64,000 nt of DNA from Sphingobium sp. TKS (GTDB taxonomy: Bacteria; Pseudomonadota; Alphaproteobacteria; Sphingomonadales; Sphingomonadaceae). Under the pieces are notes generated by a model, which was given only the letters and a program-made list of their open reading frames with translations, did not search any database and was not told the DNA's origin. The position numbers and the translations under genes were made by a program. Shown here piece by piece: positions 1 through 8,369 of this stretch; the stretch's first letter is position 1, and every line of letters starts with the position of its first letter. Location of the stretch: positions 814,001 to 878,000 of the forward strand of contig NZ_CP005084.1 of the NCBI RefSeq assembly GCF_001563265.1, read 5' to 3'.

Positions 1-902
1 CGACGTCGGAATGGAATCTGCTCAAGTCCGCCGTGCAGTGGACGATCGACGAAGGTCATGCCGAGGAAGGGATAGATAGCGTCCGGGCATGGCTTGGCGC
101 CTATCCACAATTTGCAGCGTCCGATCTCGACCGGGTCGATCATCTGGTTCCGGCCGCGCGGGAACTCGCCTTCAACCTGCGCGATTTTGGCAGTGACGGC
201 GCCTATGGCCATTTCTTCAACGGTCCCTCGACCTTCGACATCAGCAACGATGAATTTGTGGTTCTGGAGCTTGAGCGGCTCAAAGCCATGCCGGACCTGT
301 TCAACGTCATCGTCATGGTCGTGGTGAACGCGGTCACCCAGGAACTCTATCTGTCCGCGCGCGACCGGCCGCGCTTTGTCCTGTGCGATGAAGCCGCCCA
401 GTTCATGACCCGAAGCGAAGGGCAGGACTTGTCGCGCCTCGCCGAGGCTTTCGGCCAGGGCTATCGCCGCGCGCGCAAATATCAGGGCAGTTTCGGTGTC
501 GTCCTCCAGAGCATGAACGACCTGCTGCTCTTCGGCGGCACCGGACAGGTGATCCTCGAAAACGCGGCGACACGCTTCCTGCTTCAGGGGTCTACCTATG
601 CCCAGGCGGTCGAGAACAAGATCCTCGACTATTCGGGATTTGTCCTCGATCTGCTCAAATCCGTCCGTAACGCCAAGCCCCATTATAGCGAGATCTTTAT
701 CGACTCTCCCCTGGGGCTGGGCGTGGCCCGGCTGGTGGTGGACCCCTTTTCCTACTGGATCAACACCAGCGCGCCGCAGGAGGTCGCGGCCTTTGAAGCG
801 CTGATCCGCGCTGGGCGCAGTCCACTCGAAGCCGTGTGCGAGCTGGCCGGGGTCGATCCCGCCGAAATCCTGCCTGCAATCCAAGATGGAGGGGCAGCAT
901 GA
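1..902 (+). CDS. traC: TraC, F-type conjugation ATPase (3' part)
   Basis: The reading frame is already open at base 3, so the gene starts before the window and only about the last 300 residues are present. TraC is the VirB4-like cytoplasmic ATPase that powers pilus assembly at the inner-membrane face of the F-type type IV secretion system. The visible part carries the Walker B strand ending in Asp-Glu (near base 387, FVLCDEAAQF), followed by the QSMNDLL region and the ENAATRFLLQ segment typical of TraC/VirB4 C-termini. The P-loop lies upstream and is not visible. The stop overlaps the start of the next gene. Identification is firm from motif order and from the downstream tra genes; the rest of the gene cannot be judged. 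Confidence 0.93.
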   Translation, partial: TSEWNLLKSAVQWTIDEGHAEEGIDSVRAWLGAYPQFAASDLDRVDHLVPAARELAFNLRDFGSDGAYGHFFNGPSTFDISNDEFVVLELERLKAMPDLFNVIVMVVVNAVTQELYLSARDRPRFVLCDEAAQFMTRSEGQDLSRLAEAFGQGYRRARKYQGSFGVVLQSMNDLLLFGGTGQVILENAATRFLLQGSTYAQAVENKILDYSGFVLDLLKSVRNAKPHYSEIFIDSPLGLGVARLVVDPFSYWINTSAPQEVAAFEALIRAGRSPLEAVCELAGVDPAEILPAIQDGGAA

Positions 903-1261
903 TGCGCAAGCCTTCCACCCATCCCGATCAGCTGCCCCTGGGGTTCGGCAAGGATGCCGAGATCGAGCGGATCATCGAGGCTCGGGTCGCGATCCGCGCG
1001 GAGGCTGAGGCCATCCGATGGCGCTTTCGGCTGATGGTGATCGAAACCATATTGCTGACCAGCCTGGTGATCGTGACCGGCCTGATGCTGCATCAGCCGC
1101 CCATGCTGATCGCGCGCGGCGCGGTGCTGATCGGCGTCACCTGCCTCAGCACAGGCCTGCTGCTCATCCTGCTCACCGGCTTGACGGGGAAATGCCTCTC
1201 AGCGTTGCGCAGCTGGAAAGCCCGGCGTTCCAATCTTCTCGCTGGCTGGAAGCGGCCATGA
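899..1261 (+). CDS. Small inner-membrane protein in the TrbI position
   Basis: A 120-residue protein starting at an ATG that overlaps the traC stop (ATGA). A charged N-terminal third (EIERIIEARVAIRAEAEAIRWRFRL) could form a short helix. Two hydrophobic segments follow, at about residues 47-65 (IETILLTSLVIVTGLML) and 75-95. In the F plasmid trbI lies between traC and traW. TrbI is a small inner-membrane protein linked to pilus retraction, so position and size fit a TrbI analogue, but I see no diagnostic motif and F TrbI has one membrane span. An upstream in-frame start at 836 exists but would lie inside traC; the overlap start is preferred. Confidence 0.7.
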   Translation: MMRKPSTHPDQLPLGFGKDAEIERIIEARVAIRAEAEAIRWRFRLMVIETILLTSLVIVTGLMLHQPPMLIARGAVLIGVTCLSTGLLLILLTGLTGKCLSALRSWKARRSNLLAGWKRP

Positions 1262-1524
1262 GCGGCATCTTTTCATCCCGGCCCGGACAGCCCGCCATTC
1301 GCATGATTGTCGGCACCCATCTGCTGCTAACGATCCAGGCGGGGCTGGTGCTGTGGTCGGCTACGGAATTGGACATGGGCCTGCGCTGCATTGTCTGCGC
1401 TGCCGGCCTGCTGGGGCTCGCCGCCATCATCACAGCGATCCGCGGAGGAGAGGAGGAGGAAGGCCGGGTGTGGCGGCCCTATCGGCTGCGCAATCATGCG
1501 TGGCGTGGAGGCGGGCGGTCATGA
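1258..1524 (+). CDS. Small two-span membrane protein of tra operon
   Basis: An 88-residue protein with ATGA overlaps at both ends, so it is probably translationally coupled to its neighbours. Two hydrophobic stretches, at about residues 17-35 (MIVGTHLLLTIQAGLVLW) and 43-60 (IVCAAGLLGLAAIITAI), predict a small inner-membrane hairpin with a short charged, glutamate- and arginine-rich tail. I do not recognise the family. Its place between the trbI-position gene and traW suggests a local accessory of the inner-membrane part of the mating apparatus. A longer frame from 1018 exists, but its first part is a shadow of the previous gene. Confidence 0.65.
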   Translation: MSGIFSSRPGQPAIRMIVGTHLLLTIQAGLVLWSATELDMGLRCIVCAAGLLGLAAIITAIRGGEEEEGRVWRPYRLRNHAWRGGGRS

Positions 1525-2132
1525 TCCAACGCATCCTCCTTGCAGGCATGGCGATAGGCTGTTGTGTGCTGGCTGTCCCTGCGGCCATCGCCAGCACCGC
1601 GACGATCGGCCGAACCTGGCCGATATCCGAGCCGGACGCGCTGGCAGAGATCGAAGCGCGAGCCGCGCGACAACCCGCCAATATGGCGGCTCAATTTGGT
1701 CCACGCGCGAACTGGTCGGCACTACGTGCTGCGTCGCTCGGGAACGCCCGACAGGACCGAACCCGTTTCGTCGTGCCCTTCTATACCCTGTCCGACGAAA
1801 TCCGCCTGCCTGGTGGCAAGCTGCTTTATCCCAAGGGCTTCACCTTCAATCCACTCGACTATGTCTCGCTGCCCCAGCGTCTCGTCATCGTCCATCCGCG
1901 AAACCTTGGCTGGGCACTCGATCATGCCCGGCTCACCGATTTCATCCTGCTGACGGCGGGCGACGCGCTCGAACTTTCCGAGCGAACCGGGCGGGCGCTG
2001 TTCATTCTTGAGGAGCGCGTGAAGGAGCGTCTGGGCCTGACCGTAGCGCCCGTCATCGTCTCCCAGGTCGGCAAGAAGCTCGAACTCCACGAATTTGAGG
2101 CCGTCGACCAGCGAAAAGGGGAGCGGCAATGA
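1521..2132 (+). CDS. traW: TraW, periplasmic pilus assembly protein
   Basis: A 203-residue protein, close to the 210 residues of F TraW. The N-terminus is a classical Sec signal (MIQRILLAGMAIGCCVLAVP, cleavage after AIA). The mature part contains the TraW landmarks: the SEPD and ARQPA segments, then GKLLYPKGFTFNPLDYVSLPQRLVIV and a VIVSQVGKKLELHEFEA C-terminus. TraW works with TraU and TrbC in the periplasm during F-pilus assembly. The ATG overlaps the preceding stop. The gene ends exactly where an antisense toxin-antitoxin pair begins to separate it from traU, its usual neighbour. Confidence 0.93.
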   Translation: MIQRILLAGMAIGCCVLAVPAAIASTATIGRTWPISEPDALAEIEARAARQPANMAAQFGPRANWSALRAASLGNARQDRTRFVVPFYTLSDEIRLPGGKLLYPKGFTFNPLDYVSLPQRLVIVHPRNLGWALDHARLTDFILLTAGDALELSERTGRALFILEERVKERLGLTVAPVIVSQVGKKLELHEFEAVDQRKGERQ

Positions 2133-2227
2133 TTCGTTCCAACATGCCCACCGAAGAATTGGCCGAATGCCGTCCAGTCTGCATGCAGTGTAGCGAACGG
2201 CTCAAAGCGCGTCTCACCCGCCGCAAC

Positions 2228-2767
2228 CTATGGGATGTTCAGCAATGCGTGGATCTTTGCGACAGGAAGGTGAAGGCGCAGAGGCACGTCGGGCAAGGGC
2301 TGGAAACCATAACGGATATAGAGCTGCTTGCGCTTCTCAACCTTCGCCGGATCGCCACAGTCGAGAATGTCGAGGAGCACAAGGGCGATTCCGACATCCA
2401 TCGCGGCGCGGCCGATCCTCTTGAGAGCATCGGCAAGCAAGAGACCTCCAAGGCCTTTGCCCTGGAAACGGGCATCGACCCCGATCATCGATATGAACGC
2501 AGCGGGTATCTGACCATGCCCCGGCCGGTTGCGCGTGAAAGAAGCGGGCAGGTGGGAATAATCGACGCTGTGTGCGTTCAACGTGTAAAAGCCCAAAAGC
2601 TCCCCTTCGGGAGACAGAAGGACAAACGCCCGCACATTGTCCGCTCGGGCCAGCTTGCTTGCCGTCTTGCGAAAATAATTGTCGACTTGATCAATCCCGG
2701 ACGAAAAAGCCGCCCGGTCGTGCCGCGCCGGATCAAGCGGCTCGATGACCATCCCCATATTAGTCAC
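2228..2767 (-). CDS. GNAT acetyltransferase toxin of a type II TA pair
   Basis: A 179-residue GCN5-type N-acetyltransferase. Landmarks are the N-terminal DPARHDRAAFSSGIDQVDNYF segment typical of AtaT/TacT-like toxins, the KASKLARADNVRAFVLL region, and the acetyl-CoA loop RFQGKGLGGLLLADALKR. The C-terminal YIRYGFQPLPDVPLRLHLP is also typical. Family members acetylate charged aminoacyl-tRNA and block translation; that role is inferred from the family. It follows the DUF1778 antitoxin by 11 bases on the opposite strand to the tra genes, between traW and traU. Start codons at residues 1, 4 and 6 cannot be separated by sequence alone. It may stabilise the conjugative element. Confidence 0.9.
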   Translation of the reverse strand: MTNMGMVIEPLDPARHDRAAFSSGIDQVDNYFRKTASKLARADNVRAFVLLSPEGELLGFYTLNAHSVDYSHLPASFTRNRPGHGQIPAAFISMIGVDARFQGKGLGGLLLADALKRIGRAAMDVGIALVLLDILDCGDPAKVEKRKQLYIRYGFQPLPDVPLRLHLPVAKIHALLNIP

Positions 2768-2779
2768 GAAACCTCGCTC

Positions 2780-3088
2780 TTATCGGCTTTCGATCATCTG
2801 GTCATGCCGGGCGAAGGCTTCGCGCAGAGCATCCGAGGGCGGACCCGGATTCTCGAAGGCATTGAGAATCGATTCATAATCCTTCCGGCTCAAAATCGTA
2901 CGTTCGTGCGTCTGGATCGTTTCCAGTGCCGCCTTATACGCGGCGTTCATAACGAATACGGAATCATCGACACCACACCACGCCGCAGCCTGCTGAATCG
3001 CCTGCTTGATATGCGGCTTGGTGCGAAAATTCATACGCACCGTGCTCCGCTCGTTGATTGCACCCGCTGCGTCATCAAACGCTTGCAT
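2780..3088 (-). CDS. DUF1778 antitoxin of GNAT TA pair
   Basis: A 102-residue protein with a ribbon-helix-helix N-terminus (ERSTVRMNFRTKPHIKQAIQ, about residues 12-31) and a C-terminal toxin-binding tail, as in DUF1778 antitoxins that pair with GNAT toxins. Such antitoxins neutralise the toxin and repress their own promoter. I chose the ATG at 3088 because a GAGG Shine-Dalgarno sequence lies 9 bases upstream and the candidate promoter sits just before it. The reading frame extends to a GTG at 3142, which would overlap that promoter. The toxin follows immediately. Confidence 0.87.
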   Translation of the reverse strand: MQAFDDAAGAINERSTVRMNFRTKPHIKQAIQQAAAWCGVDDSVFVMNAAYKAALETIQTHERTILSRKDYESILNAFENPGPPSDALREAFARHDQMIESR

Positions 3089-3120
3089 CGCCAAAGCCTC
3101 ATCATCACTGTTCCGTATAT

Positions 3121-3149
3121 CATGTACGCCTTGGGGGCGCACATTTCAA
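3121..3149 (-). promoter_or_regulatory. Candidate sigma-70 promoter for the TA pair
   Basis: On the minus strand TTGAAA (3149-3144) is followed after 17 bases by TACATG (3126-3121), a weak -10 box, about 30 bases before the chosen antitoxin start. Spacing is optimal but the -10 match is only partial, so this is a suggestion. The 36 bp between this promoter region and traU hold nothing else visible. Confidence 0.35.
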
Positions 3150-3178
3150 GATCGATCGATTTCATATCGCCTCGTCCG

Positions 3179-4177
3179 ATGAAGCTGATGCTGTGCCTTG
3201 GCATGGGGGGTCTGGCAATGCTGGTATCGACGCCGGCCCATGCCTCCAAATGCGAGGCGGGAACGATCTTCAATCCCGTCACCAAGGTGCGCTGGACCTG
3301 CATCTTCCCCATCACCATCGGCGGCGTCCGGGTCGGCAGCTTCGACAGCCTGTCCAAGGAACTGGACGCCCAGTCCGCCTCCAAGCCGCTATGCGCCTGC
3401 CGCAAGGGCGTCACCTTCTGGTTCGGGGTCAAGGTGAGCTTCTGGTCGCCCAACCGCATGATCGACGTCGTGACCGAACCCGGCTGCATGATGGCGCTGG
3501 GCGCCGACCTCATGCCGACCGGCGGCAAGCTCCAGGGGAGCCAGAGCAGCATCGCCGACGGCACCAACACGCGCAAGATGTTCGCGCAGATGCACTATTA
3601 TATTTCCCCGGTCTGGAAGATGCTGGACATGTTCACGGACCTTCCCTGCATCGAGGATGACGGCTTCGACGTCGCCATGATCACCGAGGTGCTGCCGACC
3701 TGGCAGTCGGGAACTTTGGGCGCGATCATCCAGCCCGAAGGCATATTGTTCGGCAATCCGGCCGCCGGGCTTGCCTGCATGGCCGATAGCGCGGCGGCCG
3801 CCGCCGGCAAGGTCATCGATCCGCTCTTCTGGTGCATGGGCAGCTGGGGCGCGACCTATCCGATCGCGGGCGACATCCATTTCGATGACTCGGTCGAGGC
3901 CTGGGCAGGGATCGCGGCACGCGGGACCTTCATGATGGGGCGGCTTGGCGCGCTGACCATTTCTTCCGCCGATGGCTGCTCGTTCAAGCCCCAGCCGATC
4001 TGGACCAAGAGCCGCTACAAGCTCCAGATCATGGAACCGGTCAAGGGCGGCAAATGCGTCAATATCGGTCGCCCCGGCGCGCTCTGGTCCTCGGGCAAAC
4101 ACGCGCCCGGCAAGGACAACGCCCAGTTCATGGCTTTTGAAAAGGTGATCTGCTGCGCGGGGGTGTCGACCCCATGA
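3179..4177 (+). CDS. traU: TraU, conjugative DNA transfer protein
   Basis: A 332-residue protein, almost exactly the length of F TraU (330). A signal peptide (MKLMLCLGMGGLAMLV, cleavage after AHA) leads a cysteine-rich periplasmic body with the family hallmarks GTIFNPVTKVRWTCIFPITIGGV, PLCACRKG, a FWSPNRMIDVV-like block, and a C-terminal block ending in CVNIGRPG...ICCAG. TraU is needed for DNA transfer more than for pilus formation and is stabilised by disulfide exchange, consistent with the thioredoxin-like genes downstream. The same frame is open back to 2129 across the antisense TA genes, but conservation begins only at this ATG, so that extension is not believed. Confidence 0.94.
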   Translation: MKLMLCLGMGGLAMLVSTPAHASKCEAGTIFNPVTKVRWTCIFPITIGGVRVGSFDSLSKELDAQSASKPLCACRKGVTFWFGVKVSFWSPNRMIDVVTEPGCMMALGADLMPTGGKLQGSQSSIADGTNTRKMFAQMHYYISPVWKMLDMFTDLPCIEDDGFDVAMITEVLPTWQSGTLGAIIQPEGILFGNPAAGLACMADSAAAAAGKVIDPLFWCMGSWGATYPIAGDIHFDDSVEAWAGIAARGTFMMGRLGALTISSADGCSFKPQPIWTKSRYKLQIMEPVKGGKCVNIGRPGALWSSGKHAPGKDNAQFMAFEKVICCAGVSTP

Positions 4178-4499
4178 GCCGGTCCCTTCCCCTCTCCCTC
4201 GCACCGACGCGGGCTTTTGCCTGCTCTGCCCGCCACAGCCATGGTGGCTGCCCCGCGCGGGGCGAGGACGGAGCGATGCCGCGGTCCCCCTGCGGCATCG
4301 CTCCACCTATGGTCAGCACGGCCGCCGAACCCCTGTCGGCGGTAGGCAAAACCCCTCTCCGGCCCGCCGTCGTGGTGGCCGTGCTGACCACCATAGGAGG
4401 CCAGGCCGCCTTTCGCGTACTGGGTGATGTCGGGGCGCCGGGCGTACTGCGCTGTTTCCGACTACGCCGCATGTCGCGCGCCGCCCCGGAAGCCGCGTC
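4178..4499 (+). repeat. Hairpin-rich gap inside the tra operon
   Basis: This 322 bp gap is the largest in an otherwise almost gapless operon. It holds a 13 bp perfect stem with a 9-base loop (arms 4270-4282 and 4292-4304) and a 14 bp GC palindrome (4250-4263). It also holds a longer imperfect inverted repeat (arms 4306-4326 and 4374-4397) with one mismatch and one 3-base indel. A 109-codon frame spans it with ATGA overlaps at both ends, but its proline-, alanine- and arginine-rich composition and the stacked inverted repeats argue for non-coding structure. In F plasmids trbC occupies this slot; here trbC lies further down. It could be a REP-like insertion or a transcription attenuator. Confidence 0.6.
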
Positions 4500-6431
4500 A
4501 TGAAACGTGGCGCACTCATCCTCTCAGCCGGCATCGCCATCTGCCTGCCTGTTCTCACCCAAGCGCAGACGATGGAAGAGCGCGCACGCAGCGCCGCCGC
4601 AGCGGCGCGAACGAAAAGCGGCGACAGCGATGCCCTGCAAAGCAATTATCTCACGCCCGGTCTTGCCGGCCAGCCGGTCAGCACCATCGACAACAGCAAG
4701 AGCTTCACACCCAATATTGCCTGCCAGAAGACCGCGACGCTGCTGGAACTGCTCGCCCAGCCCGCCTCGACCGGGGATATCGGCACGCTCCGCATCTCGC
4801 GCGACAAGGATTTGGACGGGTCCTTCGACGAGACGCTAAATGTGCCCGTGCCGATATCGGGCATCTGCGCCAATGGCATCATCTCCTGTGCGCCGGGCAG
4901 CTGGAACCAGTGCCGCCGGTTCCAGTGGGAGGTCGGCAGCAGCGGCAATCTCAAGCTTGGCGAGGTCGATCTCACGGCCCTTGCCGGCTGCTATTGCGTC
5001 AACAACAGCTGCGGCACCAATCTCGCTTGGGGCAATATGGCCTCGATCCTCAAGGATTTGGGCGGCGGCGTTGTCGGGGCGCTCACCACCGCCGATCCCC
5101 GTATCGGCGTGGCCCAGGCTTCCATCGATGGTCCACTGATCCGCTATACTGGAGCGCAGACCACGGCCTGCACGGCTCAGCCCCAGGTGTCGGCGACCAG
5201 CTATCGGAGCAACCCCACCGCGATCCAGGGCGACGCCTATTCCGTCTCGCAGGCAAGCAGCATCTTCCAGACCCTGGCCGGTTCCGCGGCCGGCAATGGT
5301 AAAGCGCAGCAGACCCGCGGCTGCTCGATCGAGCGCGACATCACGGTCAAGGCATGGGGCTTCGACGATATCCTCGCGGTGCGTGGTTCGATCGCCGCGG
5401 TCACCAGCTGCGGAACCGGCTGCCGTCGCTATGAGATTCGCGGCCCCGGCACATGTGGCAGCGTGCCCCCGATCTACAGCGCGACCTTCGATCCCCTGGC
5501 TCCGGCGCGGATAACATCTGCGCGCATCGTCGAAATGGGTGCGGACGATTGGGTGCAGGCACGGGTCAACGGCCAGATTGTCGGCTATGCGGGGAAACGG
5601 CCCTGGCTGGGCGAGGCCTTGCCCTCGGGCGATTGCCGCATCAGCGACGATCCCTGGTACAACAGGTCCGCCATCGACATCACCTCTGAGCTGCGCAGCG
5701 GCGCGACGGTGGTCGGCGCGCGGGTGCGGGGCGGCGGCGGTGGAAACTGGGGTTATGTGACCGTCGAGGTGCAGGTCGACACCGGTTGTGAGGTCAGCGA
5801 GCGGCTGGTCGATCTCTGTTCAGGCTATGCGGCCGATCCCGCCTGCCATCTTGTGAGTGAGACGGTCGATGGTGTCGCGACCTTCAGGAACGGCGTCAAC
5901 ACTGGCATCAAGCCTCTACCATCGACCCGGCTGTTCGGCACGGGGGCGTGCAATCTGCAATATACGCGCGACTTCTTCGAACGCGCACGCCAATATGAAT
6001 GCGTCATCGACGAGGCGGGCGCCAGTACACCAGACCTCGGCCGCGGCGCCTATATCATCGACCACTCGACCGAGACGCTGCTGGCCGACCGGACCACCGA
6101 TGCCAGCGGCAACGTTTCGACCTCAACCCGTCCCTTCTCCATGCCCGAACGGGGTTCCGTTACCGCCTGCGAGCCCATCTGCAAGACCCGAGCGCCCAAG
6201 GCCAATAGCGATGTGGCGATAGACGGTGTCGTCGGCGTCTGGCAAAATGACCCGGCCGGCTGGGACATATTTTACCACAGCTGCTCAGCGGACAATGTCT
6301 GCCCACTTGGGCAGGGGGAAGAGCTGGTTTCGGCCTGCGGCTGTCTCGACGATTTTCCCGAAGCCGTCGTCATGATGCAGACCGTGCGCCTGGCCGGCGC
6401 TGACCTCGCCTGCACGGCGGAGACACGCTGA
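4500..6431 (+). CDS. TraN-like mating-pair protein, N-terminal portion as separate gene
   Basis: A 643-residue exported protein with a signal peptide (MKRGALILSAGIAICLPVLT, cleavage after AQA) and many cysteines spread through the sequence (for example CANGIISCAPGSW, CYCVNNSCG, CGTGCRRYEI, SACGCLDDF), as expected of a disulfide-rich outer-membrane adhesin. It lies directly before a gene carrying the conserved TraN C-terminus, with a 1-base overlap (TGATG). I infer that the two together do the job of F TraN, the outer-membrane mating-pair stabilisation protein. I do not recognise a named domain here. It might instead be an accessory protein that only co-occurs with TraN. Confidence 0.75.
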   Translation: MKRGALILSAGIAICLPVLTQAQTMEERARSAAAAARTKSGDSDALQSNYLTPGLAGQPVSTIDNSKSFTPNIACQKTATLLELLAQPASTGDIGTLRISRDKDLDGSFDETLNVPVPISGICANGIISCAPGSWNQCRRFQWEVGSSGNLKLGEVDLTALAGCYCVNNSCGTNLAWGNMASILKDLGGGVVGALTTADPRIGVAQASIDGPLIRYTGAQTTACTAQPQVSATSYRSNPTAIQGDAYSVSQASSIFQTLAGSAAGNGKAQQTRGCSIERDITVKAWGFDDILAVRGSIAAVTSCGTGCRRYEIRGPGTCGSVPPIYSATFDPLAPARITSARIVEMGADDWVQARVNGQIVGYAGKRPWLGEALPSGDCRISDDPWYNRSAIDITSELRSGATVVGARVRGGGGGNWGYVTVEVQVDTGCEVSERLVDLCSGYAADPACHLVSETVDGVATFRNGVNTGIKPLPSTRLFGTGACNLQYTRDFFERARQYECVIDEAGASTPDLGRGAYIIDHSTETLLADRTTDASGNVSTSTRPFSMPERGSVTACEPICKTRAPKANSDVAIDGVVGVWQNDPAGWDIFYHSCSADNVCPLGQGEELVSACGCLDDFPEAVVMMQTVRLAGADLACTAETR

Positions 6432-7525
6432 TGCGGTGGCGCCTTTCCTTGTTGGCCACCTTGCTGCTGGCGTCCAGCCTTGCGCTCACGATGACGCCGG
6501 CCCAGGCGCAGCCACTCTGCGCCGCCGACCTCGATGGCAGCGGCGATGCCGAGACCCTAGGGGAAACCGCCCAATGTTCCGAGATGACCGACGGCAGCTA
6601 TCTCTGTCCGATCCAGCAGGCCGCCTGTGTCGCCGATGCGGTCGGCGCCTATAGCTGTCCGCTGGGCAGCCAATATCCGTGCGCAACACCCATTGGCGGA
6701 GGAACGCCCAGTTGCTCGCCCCATGCCTGCACATCGGTGATCGGCGGCGGCATCGAGGAGGACGATCCGGTCGTCGACGATCCCGGCGCCCCCAATGACG
6801 GTCCCGTCGATGCCGATGGCAACTGCCTCGGGGCGATCGAGATCTTTGCCGGGCGCGCTGTTCGTTGCCGTCCGGCGGGCCTCAAGACCACATTCTCCAA
6901 CTGCTGCAAGGATCGCGGCGAGATCGTGAAGGACGGGATGGGCTCATCCATTTCCTCGATCGGCACCAAGATCGCCATCGCCAAGGGCGTCTGGACCGGC
7001 ATGAAAGCCGCCTACACCGCGTTCAAGGCGGGGGCGACTGCCTCCCAAGCGGCGAGCGCCGGTGCCAATGCGATCATCGTCGGCATCGATCCGACGTCGA
7101 TCGCGATCAGCCTCGCCATCAACTTCATGATGGATTTTCTCCTTTCGGGCTGTGACCAACAGGACATGGAAGTGGGCATGCTCCGTGGTTCGGGCATGTG
7201 CCATGAGGTCGGCACCTACTGCGCGTCGACTATTCTTGGTGTCTGCGTGCAGAAGGCCAAGGGCCATTGCTGCTTCAACACCAAACTCGGCCGGATCATC
7301 CAGGAACAGGGCCGACCCCAGCTTGCCAGCTTCAACGCCGTGGGGTGGGGCACGGCGAAGAAGCCCTATTGCCGCGGGTTCACCGCTGAAGAGTTCCAGG
7401 CGCTGGATTTCAGCAAAATGGATCTCTCCGAATATTATTCCGACATCGAGGCGCGGGTCCAGTCGGACATCCAAATCGATATGAAGGACAGGATCGATGC
7501 CTATATGGAGACGGTCAATCCCTAG
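6431..7525 (+). CDS. traN: TraN, mating-pair stabilisation protein (C-terminal type)
   Basis: A 364-residue exported protein; the signal peptide ends at about residue 26 (PAQAQ). The C-terminal 150 residues carry the TraN signature: CHEVGTYCASTILGVCVQKAKGHCCFN, then a KLGRIIQEQGRPQL block and a CRGFTAEEFQALDFSKMDLSEY block. The N-terminal half is cysteine-rich with an acidic linker (about residues 106-125), and the middle has an alanine-rich hydrophobic stretch. F TraN is 602 residues, so this protein alone is short and the preceding gene probably supplies the rest. TraN contacts recipient outer-membrane proteins during mating. Confidence 0.88.
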   Translation: MRWRLSLLATLLLASSLALTMTPAQAQPLCAADLDGSGDAETLGETAQCSEMTDGSYLCPIQQAACVADAVGAYSCPLGSQYPCATPIGGGTPSCSPHACTSVIGGGIEEDDPVVDDPGAPNDGPVDADGNCLGAIEIFAGRAVRCRPAGLKTTFSNCCKDRGEIVKDGMGSSISSIGTKIAIAKGVWTGMKAAYTAFKAGATASQAASAGANAIIVGIDPTSIAISLAINFMMDFLLSGCDQQDMEVGMLRGSGMCHEVGTYCASTILGVCVQKAKGHCCFNTKLGRIIQEQGRPQLASFNAVGWGTAKKPYCRGFTAEEFQALDFSKMDLSEYYSDIEARVQSDIQIDMKDRIDAYMETVNP

Positions 7526-8369
7526 CCGCGCGCTTCTTGCAGCGGCGATACTGGTCGCCTCACCCTGCCAGGCGCAGAGTGAGGGGGACGCGGGCAATGC
7601 CCGGCAACGCGCGCAGACGCAGGGCGACAACGCCTTGCAGCGCCTCAAGGGTGCGGTTGCGGACCAGAAGGATCGCGCTGATGCGGGCGGGCCGGATCGG
7701 CTTCCCGATCTTCCAGAGGCGACACGGCGCCGCGCGTTCGAGGGCCTGCGCAACCGCAAGCCGGACCCCGGCATGGATGCCCGCGCGCGATCGGCGCTGA
7801 CCTCGGGGCAGGACAGCCTCGCAGCCCAGCAGGAGGCCATGGCGAAGCGCCTCGGCCAGGCCCTGGGGCTGGACGCGCCGGACATCACGGGCCTGGCGGG
7901 CGTCCCGCCGCCCTCGGCGCCTCATGGCTGGGTGCCGCTGCTCTTTGCCTCATCCTCCATGCCCATCCCGGTTTTGCGGACCTATGCGGCGCAGTTGGAG
8001 AAAGCCGGCGGCGTCATGGCCTTTCGCGGCGTGCCGGGCGGGATGACGAAGATCGGTCCGATGGCCAGGCTTTCAGCGCAAGTGCTGCGGATCGATCCGG
8101 GCTGCGACGGCCCAGGCTGCGCGATGCGCAATGTCCAGCTGATCGTTGATCCGCTGATCTTCCGCCAGCACGGGGTCGCGCGTGTACCGGCGCTTGGCCT
8201 GGTACCGGGCGATTCGACCCAGCCCTATTGTGAGCGGGACGATGATAGCCCGGCAAGCCGCCACATCGTCTATGGCGACGCTGCCCTGTCCGGTCTGCTC
8301 GAAGAATATGCCCGTCTCGGCGGCACGAAGGAGGTGGCCGATGCTCAGGCTCGCCTGGACCGCCGCTAG
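7497..8369 (+). CDS. trbC: TrbC, type-F pilin assembly protein
   Basis: A 290-residue periplasmic protein. The ATG lies 29 bases inside the end of traN, and the resulting N-terminus is a good signal peptide (RALLAAAILVASPCQAQ). Residues 30-130 are a charged, probably coiled region absent from the shorter F TrbC (212 residues). The C-terminal domain has the TrbC core: LLFASSSMPIPVLRTYAAQLEKAGG, FRGVPGGM and QLIVDPLIFRQHGV. TrbC interacts with TraW and is needed for F-pilus assembly. Its place after traN rather than between traU and traN differs from the F plasmid. Confidence 0.9.
   Translation: MPIWRRSIPSRALLAAAILVASPCQAQSEGDAGNARQRAQTQGDNALQRLKGAVADQKDRADAGGPDRLPDLPEATRRRAFEGLRNRKPDPGMDARARSALTSGQDSLAAQQEAMAKRLGQALGLDAPDITGLAGVPPPSAPHGWVPLLFASSSMPIPVLRTYAAQLEKAGGVMAFRGVPGGMTKIGPMARLSAQVLRIDPGCDGPGCAMRNVQLIVDPLIFRQHGVARVPALGLVPGDSTQPYCERDDDSPASRHIVYGDAALSGLLEEYARLGGTKEVADAQARLDRR

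Noticed and set aside
2129..3178. Sense reading frame that extends traU upstream by 350 codons
   Set aside because: It is the open antisense shadow of the DUF1778-GNAT genes; conservation with TraU begins only at the ATG at 3179, which also gives a signal peptide.
4174..4503. 109-codon gene between traU and traN
   Set aside because: The ATGA overlaps are tempting, but the composition is that of GC-rich non-coding DNA and several strong inverted repeats lie inside it.
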